Source of the DNA: Nyssa sinensis
Lineage: Eukaryota > Streptophyta > Magnoliopsida > Cornales > Nyssaceae
NCBI GenBank assembly: GCA_008638375.1
Contig: CM018038.1
Span: forward strand, 13,910,515 to 13,974,514
DNA length: 64,000 bases
Direction: 5' to 3'
The translations under genes and the position numbers were made by a program. The notes beneath the pieces were generated by a model that saw nothing but the letters and a program-made list of their open reading frames with translations, ran no database searches and had not been told where the DNA came from. Positions 57,398 through 64,000 of the stretch are shown in pieces. Positions within the stretch are counted from its first letter, which is position 1. Each line of letters opens with the position of its first letter.

Positions 57398-59943
57398 GGT
57401 AAATTTTTCGTTTTGCCGGAAGACACTATTTATGTACTATTTGTTGGTAGGACACTATACATACATCATTTAGACATAAGTTATTTTTAGAAGCATAATT
57501 TGAGTATGTTATAGAAGAGAAATATGCTTAGAATGTTAAAATACACCTCCTGTGAGAATTTGAGCCTAATCGGAGATAGTTTGAAAAATGAACCTGAAAA
57601 GGGCATCTCGGGTGGACCCGGCCATACCCGCTAACAGGCGAAAATAATTTTTTTGGAAAAATATCATTTAAGATAATTTTAAGAACTTTGGCTAAAGCAG
57701 AATGTCGAATTGAGGCGTTTCGGGATGGGTTATAGTGTAACGGGGCCCCGTGACTCATTAAGGGCAAAATAATCTTTTTACCCTTTAGCCCCTTTAGAAT
57801 AAATACATCTCTTGAGAGATAGAATCATCAAAAAATGTTGGAGAATACACAACAGGTCGTGCTTGGAGAGAAAATGTGAGAAAAACCTAGTTTTTCAACT
57901 TTTCACCTTCCAAAACTCATCTCTAGCCTTAGAATTTCACAAGGCTTCCTTCTAGGAAGTTGTTCCCCACCTCAAGGGCTACATTCTTAATGATTGGTTC
58001 GGCTGCACAGTGAGTACAACTCCTTAGGGTTGAGAAAAACCCTTCTAGGTATGATATTTTACTAAGTAAAGAATATGGTTAAGTTTAGTAGTGTTTTTAT
58101 AAGTTAATTGTATGACTTACATCCTTACTTGTTGTTAGAAAATTACCTAGCATATAGCAACTTTGAAAACTTAGGGTTAGTGCCTTATGTACTTATGTGT
58201 TCTTTGAGAATTTGGTGAAATGATGAACATGTAATATGACTATATGTATAATTCATTGCCTTCTAGCTTATGTTCATGTAAACAAAGTTTTGTAATTTGA
58301 AAGTTATAATTTACTCAATGTATTGGTACTTTGTGTAATCTTTGAAATTTTTTTTAAGTTGTGAACATGTAACATGATTATATGTATAATTGATTGGATT
58401 ATATGTTAAGTTCATGTAGACAAAGTTTTGCGGTTTAAAAGTTATAGTTTGTTTTATGTATAATGCACTATTTAAAGCATACTCCATGGGTTTGATAAAT
58501 GCCTCATTAGAATTGCATAGAAAAATCAAGGCATGTTGGCATGTTGTGAATCTTTGAAAATATGGCGTGTGTTGAGCACTTTGGTGCTATGTATTATGAG
58601 GGTGTAGATCCTGTGGTGAAAAATTTAAAATTGGCCATTGGTACTCGCGATCCAACAGGGACGGACCGTGAAGCAAGACATGGGTGTGGCATAGAGTTAT
58701 ATGTGTGCGTCATGCATATTGCCATTGCATTGCATCATTGAATTGGAAGGGATATACCTTATGAATGTACAATTTGTACATGCCACGCCTTATCTTTATT
58801 CTTTATATTAGCATTATGTCATACAAGTCGTCATGCTTACCCTTTATGGGTTACATATTACAGATAAGACTCCCGGCACATGAGACTTGATGAAGTCTTG
58901 AAGCATAAAGGGGGAAATGGGCTTTGAAGAATATTTGGCTCTTGGGGCATATTTTTGTTGTGTTCGGGCATAAGTCCCGTAAAATTTATTGTATGTTTAA
59001 AACTTAGACCTTGTGTAAATTATGAACTAAATTTTATATTGGATAGTATGTAATTGAGTATTGAATGTATATGAGGAGCATGGAACTCCATGTAGTTACT
59101 TATTTTTTTAAATATGCTTGTGGATGTTAGAATTATACAATTGTATGAATAATTGTTCTATTAGGTGTTGTGTTGGTATTGAGAAAGATGATGAGGAGGA
59201 ATGTGATGAGGAAAATAGGTTAATGAGCAAAGGAGACCACGTCAAAATTTTGTGAATTAAAAAGAGTCATTAGGTGTGCAAAATGCCCAAATATAGATAG
59301 GAAGAGTGCCAAAAAATGGGAGTTAAAAACCTTGAGAAAGTAGGCCAAAAATTGAAAAAATCAGATTATAGCACTTTGAAAAAAAATTCAAAAAATGAAG
59401 AAATCAGGTTGCAGTAAATACACTATAGCTACAGTGAAAAAGCTGCAGCAGTTGCCAGCCACGCGCGCATGCCGAGCACCTGCGTGCCAGCCCTTGCCCC
59501 CCTTTCCACAACCCTTGGTCACTTACCTTTGGTTATGTTTGGCCAATCCTTAGGCCATGTTTGACAATCCTTTTGGGCCATGTTTGGCCACCTTTATGGG
59601 CCATATTTGGCCACTTCCTTAGACAACTTTTAGTAGACTTTTTGACATACTCTTGGCCTATGTCCTAGGAAATTTGGGGCCCATTTGGGCCATTGTTCCA
59701 AGTCATAATGGAGATCATACTTGAACATGACTTAGACTATTTTTTACTATTGGTTGGGAGAGATATTTGATTGGCATTTGAAACCCATCTTGAGTAAGTC
59801 TAGTGGCAAATTTTCATTCTTAATTTTGGGGGAAACATGAGAAAATAAACGTGTAATCAATTAAATCTATTTAATTGCTTTTAATTAATTCATTTAGTTC
59901 ATTTTCACTCACTCCTCAGGTTTTGAAAATTTGGGGCGTGACA
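57398..59943 (+). mobile_element. Solo-LTR-like insertion (about 2.5 kb) in the copia element
   Basis: Splits the copia pol between G-K-Q-L-N and the D-L-Y-I-N-G segment. The right end is TTTGGGGCGTGACA followed by ATTAA; the left flank is ATCAA followed by GGTAAATTTTTCG, so a mutated TG start and an imperfect 5 bp duplication are likely. Inside, CACTCATTAAGGGCAAAAT-like and TTTAGAATAAATACATCTC sequences look like a promoter/R region. Long LTRs of this type are known from Tekay/Del chromoviruses. No coding domain is seen. Confidence 0.6.
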
Positions 59944-60243
59944 ATTAAGTTGTTTCCCCAAACCAATCATCTTATTCAAAGTTTGGTCCTGCAATACACA
60001 AAAAGTAGGAAAGAAGTGAATAGAACAATTTAAGGTAGCTGTGAGTTGACTAACTCACAGTAAATTCACATGGAAAAACGGAGCATAGAGTATGTTTTTA
60101 ACATGCATGTGGTCTAAAAATTGGATGGAACCTATGACAGTTATGGCAAAGCAAGCACCATTGGGCAAGGTTACTTGAGAAGAGAGAGGAGAGGTGATTG
60201 AAACTGATGTGGCTATGTGATTAGTGGCGCCACTGTCAATGAT
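59944..60243 (-). pseudogene. Copia protease-region remnant
   Basis: Between gag and the nested insertion. Short matches such as V-N-D-x-D-x-G-A-T-N-H-like coding (near 60205-60245) and Q-T-L-N-K-M-I-G-L-G-K-Q-L fit the copia protease/linker, but the frame is poor. Confidence 0.5.
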
Positions 60244-61365
60244 CTAGTGACTCAAGGCTGTCTTTTGTGCAGTAAAGGAAGAGCAGAAAGGGACAGAAAT
60301 ACTTGTATAGTTTGCTCGGGCAAATTGTTTACCATTAAAAAAGGCTTTGATTTGAGCAAGTTCCTCAAAGGTGAATTGAGGAGTAGGTTTGATGGAGGGC
60401 TTGTGTGAGTCTGAAATTATTTCTGCACTGGCTTGGTGAGCAACGATTTTTCTACTTCGATTTGGTGGCTGAACTTCTTTGCCATGAAGTTTGTGGCCAA
60501 TTGGGAACCCATTGAGAAAGTTACATCGATCCATAGTGTGAGTAGTGCCGTCACAATAAGAGCAATGAAGAGGTTTTCGGTTTCCTTGAGGATTGGAATG
60601 AGAGGATGACCACTGTTTTTGTTGTCTTGAAGCCACGGGTTCAGACTCCTTGGAGTTTTCATGAGTATTGATACTCATGGCATGAATAAGATCACTGCTC
60701 TTTGTTTCAGTGAGGCCTCGCTGTTTTTCTTTTTCACACAAAAGTGAATATGCCTTTTTGACAGTTGGTAAAGGCATGAGCATAATCTGTCCTCGTACAG
60801 TAGAGTATGTCTCATTGAGTCCCATAAGAAATTGACTAAGCCGAATTCTTTCTTCCTTTTCTTTTAGATCTTTTTGCCCTCCACATGTGCATGTGATTGA
60901 GGGGCTGCAAGTGGTTAGCTCATCCCACAACATTTTCATCTTTGTATAGTAAGAAAAAATGGATTCTTGATTTTGTTTCAATTCAAAAATAGATCGTTGA
61001 GTTTGATAATGATGAGAAAAATCACCTTGAGAGAATCGTTCTTGAAGATCTGTCCAAATTTCTGAGCGAATTTCAGCATAGAGAACACTGTTTGTAAGGT
61101 CTTGACTTAGAGAATTGAAGATCCAAGAGAGTACCAGATCATTGCAACGTTGCCATAAAAAGTATTTGGGATCCTTTTCATTTGGAGTGGTAACGGTTCC
61201 TTTGATAAATCCCAATTTGTTTTTGGCACTAAGGCTGATCAGCATCGATTGTTTCCACATGGCACAATTTGTTTCATGTAAGACTTTTGGAGTAAGGATC
61301 ATGCCGGGATGATCAGAAGGGTGAAGAAACAAAGGATCGGCTGGATCAATCGTAGGTGTAGACAT
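60244..61365 (-). CDS. Copia gag (373 aa, intact frame)
   Basis: The frame opens 46 bp after the primer binding site with an H-P-S-D-H-P-G-M motif and a W-K-Q-S-M-L-I-S-L-S-A-K-N-K segment (Retrotran_gag_3 type). It continues with an UBN2-like capsid region and a C-X2-C-X4-H-X4-C zinc knuckle at C268, C271, H276 and C281. It ends at 60244 before a protease region that is largely unrecognisable. The only intact frame of this element. It would form the particle protein if expressed. Confidence 0.88.
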   Translation of the reverse strand: MSTPTIDPADPLFLHPSDHPGMILTPKVLHETNCAMWKQSMLISLSAKNKLGFIKGTVTTPNEKDPKYFLWQRCNDLVLSWIFNSLSQDLTNSVLYAEIRSEIWTDLQERFSQGDFSHHYQTQRSIFELKQNQESIFSYYTKMKMLWDELTTCSPSITCTCGGQKDLKEKEERIRLSQFLMGLNETYSTVRGQIMLMPLPTVKKAYSLLCEKEKQRGLTETKSSDLIHAMSINTHENSKESEPVASRQQKQWSSSHSNPQGNRKPLHCSYCDGTTHTMDRCNFLNGFPIGHKLHGKEVQPPNRSRKIVAHQASAEIISDSHKPSIKPTPQFTFEELAQIKAFFNGKQFARANYTSISVPFCSSFTAQKTALSH

Positions 61366-61410
61366 GTTTAGTCAGAGTATGCGGAAATTTATAGAAGCAA
61401 TAGGATCATT

Positions 61411-61422
61411 GCTCTGATACCA
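61411..61422 (-). promoter_or_regulatory. Primer binding site of the copia element
   Basis: TGGTATCAGAGC on the minus strand, directly after the 5' LTR; the usual plant copia site complementary to initiator tRNA-Met. Confidence 0.9.
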
Positions 61423-61646
61423 TGCCAAAATAAGAATTGAGAAAACTGTGCTTTTTGTTATTTTGTTTTTGTGTCAAAAGGCTACAATATATACACATAT
61501 ACAAGATCAAATCATGTCTGAACAACAAGGAAATAAAATAAAATCTCAACTAATTCCCTTGAATGAAGGGATTACAAATTCTTAAATATGTGCAGTAAAG
61601 ATTATCTCCAAAAATAACGTTAATCAAATCTCAACAAATCTTAACA
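61423..61646 (-). repeat. 5' LTR of the copia element
   Basis: 224 bp partner of 54302-54523. ACAATATATACACATA-type sequence in it may serve as a TATA region. Confidence 0.9.
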
Positions 61647-63230
61647 AAACGTTTGCATGGCAAATGATTTTATAGTAATTAAATTTCACAAAATTCTACA
61701 ATTTTTCCAACTTTCAGCTGTGACATTTTCTCCCAAATTTCAGATAATTCCCAACATTTATTATTATTATTTTAGCCAAAGGTGATGTTGGTCTATGGTG
61801 GGGTTAAAAGGTCCAATTCATTTCAATTTTCATCGTTTGCAATAAAAAAAATTCCTTTTTTTTTTTCTATAAAAAATGATAATTTTATAAGGGAAAAAAA
61901 AAACGTTGAAAGAGTATAGAAAGGCAAGATGGGCAAGATAAGATCCATTGCCATTTTGCTTTAAAGTTTAAATAAAGCCTTTGTTTGCAGTGGGAGGAAT
62001 TTCTCTTCAATCTTTTTGAATCTTGACACAAGTCTAATGGGCCAGATATCTGAGCCTCTCTCAACAAATTATGGGCCAATCTTTCTCAGCAATATAAATC
62101 CGCTTCTGAAGCACAGGCCATTTACGGTGCCGCTGACTAAAAGAACTGGGTTAGGGCCGAAATTGGACCTGCTTATTGAATTTGAAATGCCCAAAACCAA
62201 GATCCAACCCATTGAGTAAACTCAGCCGAAATTCAAGACATGAATGGCCAACTAGGTTAGCCCAGTTGGTTCAAAGCTGGAAGTTTTATCCCATGGGGTT
62301 GTACTCAAATGCTCAAATTTCTGCTGAGTCATCACAGCCTCAGCCATTTTTTTCTCCCCAAGTAGAACATTTTCCTAGACTTGTGTTCTTCCTTAGTTTG
62401 AAGTTCTTTGAGTTTGTACATAGAAGATTTGGGTCCCTTGTGCTACGCAATTCTTGGTGGGAGTTGTAGCCAAATCTTCACATAATTTGGGAGAATAAGT
62501 TCTAAAAATTTTGTATTTTTTATATTTATTTCAGAAAAAAATGGAGATGGATGAATGTTTTAAGGTGCCAAATTGAAGAGAAATATTTGGTATACTGAAT
62601 TTAATTACTTATTTTAATTCAACTGTTGATGTATTAAGGGTATTTTTAAAATTAATGAATAACTTTAATTGTTTTGTTTAAATTTAATAAAAAGCTTCTG
62701 ATAATTTATGTCAGAAAGTGAACAAATCTGGAGACTTTTTAAGTTTTCATGAGATGAAAAAAATAGTAATATGACATACTCGGAAAATGATAGCATGGAG
62801 ATTAAGACATTCTTGATAATGCCCTTCCTTAATATAAACAATCCAAAATCAGGAAAAATTCCAAAAATCAATCAAAACCTAATCCCTTTGATCAATCAAT
62901 TTTAAACTAATAGAGTTGTCTATATGTTTATAGATCATATTGTTATAGGGAATCTCTATTAAGTTGGTGAGAGACTTATTTTGGTTCTTTTTATCTATTT
63001 TCTTGATGACTTCCATGGCTTCTTCTCCTCTTTAATTAAAAATTGTCATTATTGCCAAATATCTTTTTGATAACTTATTCGGATCATATAAGTGATTATG
63101 TTTTGTTATTTGTCAAGTTGATTATGAATGTTTGACTCTGATCATATGCTTGGGTACTATTCTCCATTTGTAACTCTTTTTGTTAAATTAATAGAGTACT
63201 GTAGTACAAGAATGCAAGCATGCAATGCTA
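61647..63230. other. Intergenic sequence
   Basis: No supported gene. Short frames near 62016-62469 have no recognisable domain and lack neighbours that would support them. Confidence 0.45.
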
Positions 63231-63683
63231 AGAACATCTCCTATGCATTTGTTAAATGACACGCTAATTTTAAAATTTGGATAGGATGTAAAAATTGTTG
63301 GTTTAATGGTGTGTAATTTGAAAGTTTTTTTTTAATGTTAAATATTATTTTATTTGTGCAAAATTTATATTTTGACATTATTACTGTACAAAAATATTAG
63401 ATTTTGACAACTTTATTTCATGAAAATATTAGATTTGTTAAAATATCATTTTCTAACACAAAACTATTTTTTCATGAAAAAATAGCGTAGATCTCACCTC
63501 CATTTGGTGTATACTAACTGAATTTCATGATATGACATAAATTGACGCTAGTTACTTTTGTTGTCAAATATAAAATTGAAAATGACATTACAGTTTTTTG
63601 CCAAGTCAAATAGCAATCCATTAGAACAGTAACTTTTACATCAATACCAAATTTTAAAAATGACACATGCATTGGAGTTGCTT
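63231..63683. mobile_element. MITE-like fold-back (about 450 bp)
   Basis: The left arm, containing CTCCTATGCATTTGTTA and ATTTTAAAATTTGG, and the inverted right arm, containing CTCCAATGCATGTGTCA and ATTTTTAAAATTTGG, match over more than 60 bp. The exact termini and target duplication are not clear, so the superfamily is open. Confidence 0.55.
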
Positions 63684-64000
63684 TGTCTTGACAAAATATT
63701 TTGGCATCAAGAATAGCACATGCTAATCCATGCCACATCATTTTTCGGTAGTAGGATTCCATCTTTTGTACTTCCTGGTTATTAGATCACTTATTGTGCT
63801 AGAAAATGACATTTTAGCATTCAACCAGAGTTGTTAAAAAAAATAATATTTTAGTATTGTAACAACGTCAAAAATAGCAGCAGTACAATAATTAAGATAT
63901 ATTCATTCATCTCATTTTAACAGTCTCTTTTTGAAAAACTTTCTAGGGGTACAAAGCATTTGATATTTTCTCATTTAGGTTGATAGTATAAAATTACAAT
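63684..64000. other. Intergenic sequence at window end
   Basis: AT-rich, nothing recognised. Confidence 0.4.

Larger units (their letters stand above)
54302..61646 (-). mobile_element. Ty1/copia element, full length but nested and decayed
   Basis: LTRs at 54302-54523 and 61423-61646, imperfect target duplication AAACT/AAACG, primer binding site, polypurine tract, intact gag, and integrase, RT and RNase H remnants in copia order (integrase before RT). It is interrupted by a 2.5 kb insertion at 57398-59943. Several stops and a frameshift near 56008-56018 make it non-functional. Confidence 0.92.

Noticed and set aside
62016..62469. Possible small genes near 62.0-62.5 kb
   Set aside because: No domain, no splice support and no conserved copy in the window.
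1..64000. Endogenous pararetrovirus as a source of the pol genes
   Set aside because: All pol regions come with integrase and LTR structures of Ty3/gypsy or Ty1/copia type; no movement-protein or caulimovirus-type arrangement was seen.
1..64000. tRNA, rRNA or other structured RNA genes
   Set aside because: No cloverleaf with A and B boxes or rRNA segment was recognised by eye; short tRNA-like matches are primer binding sites.

Overview
This is nuclear DNA from a flowering plant, most likely a eudicot. It is AT-rich, with intron-containing genes using GT-AG sites, Ty3/gypsy and Ty1/copia retrotransposons of plant lineages, CACTA and hAT DNA transposons, and one ATL-type RING-H2 gene. I cannot name the species. 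Only three host genes are convincing: a duplicated plastid-targeted membrane protein gene (14811-16661 and 31450-32979, both minus) and the ATL-type E3 ligase gene (51067-52197, plus).

Layout. 1-4331 is the 3' part of a minus-strand Tat-lineage Ty3/gypsy element (called E0). At 4326-4343 it joins, head to head, a plus-strand relative (A, 4332-11090) that keeps gag and protease but has lost its 5' LTR and its reverse transcriptase, RNase H and integrase core. 11091-17477 is host block X1-Y1. 17478-33860 is a second copy (P2, X2, Y2), with a 7.4 kb CACTA element inserted between P2 and X2 and a mixed insertion, including a hAT, between X2 and Y2. 35112-45474 is a complete minus-strand Tat-lineage element (B) with 721 bp LTRs and a perfect ATATT target duplication, sitting in a further partial X copy. 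P3 and X3 (45716-49230) follow, then the ATL gene. 54302-61646 is a minus-strand Ty1/copia element carrying a 2.5 kb solo-LTR-like insertion. The right end is intergenic with one MITE-like fold-back.

The most interesting system is in the Tat-lineage elements. Each carries an extra gene antisense to gag-pol, with its own TATA box and two introns, encoding a putative gypsy-type transposon (PF04195-like) protein with a basic middle and a coiled-coil, acidic C-terminus. In B this gene is open across all 612 codons, while gag-pol of the same element has 14 internal stops and no frameshift. Between the integrase and the antisense gene every element has an array of roughly 28-31 bp repeats. Each repeat is a small hairpin whose stem changes in a compensatory way between units and between elements.

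The repeated host blocks act as natural empty-site controls: X2, X3, Y1 and Y2 show the sequence before insertion of A, the CACTA element and a 234 bp intronic insertion. Exon structures were derived by eye from reading frames and splice consensus, checked by agreement between paralogous copies.
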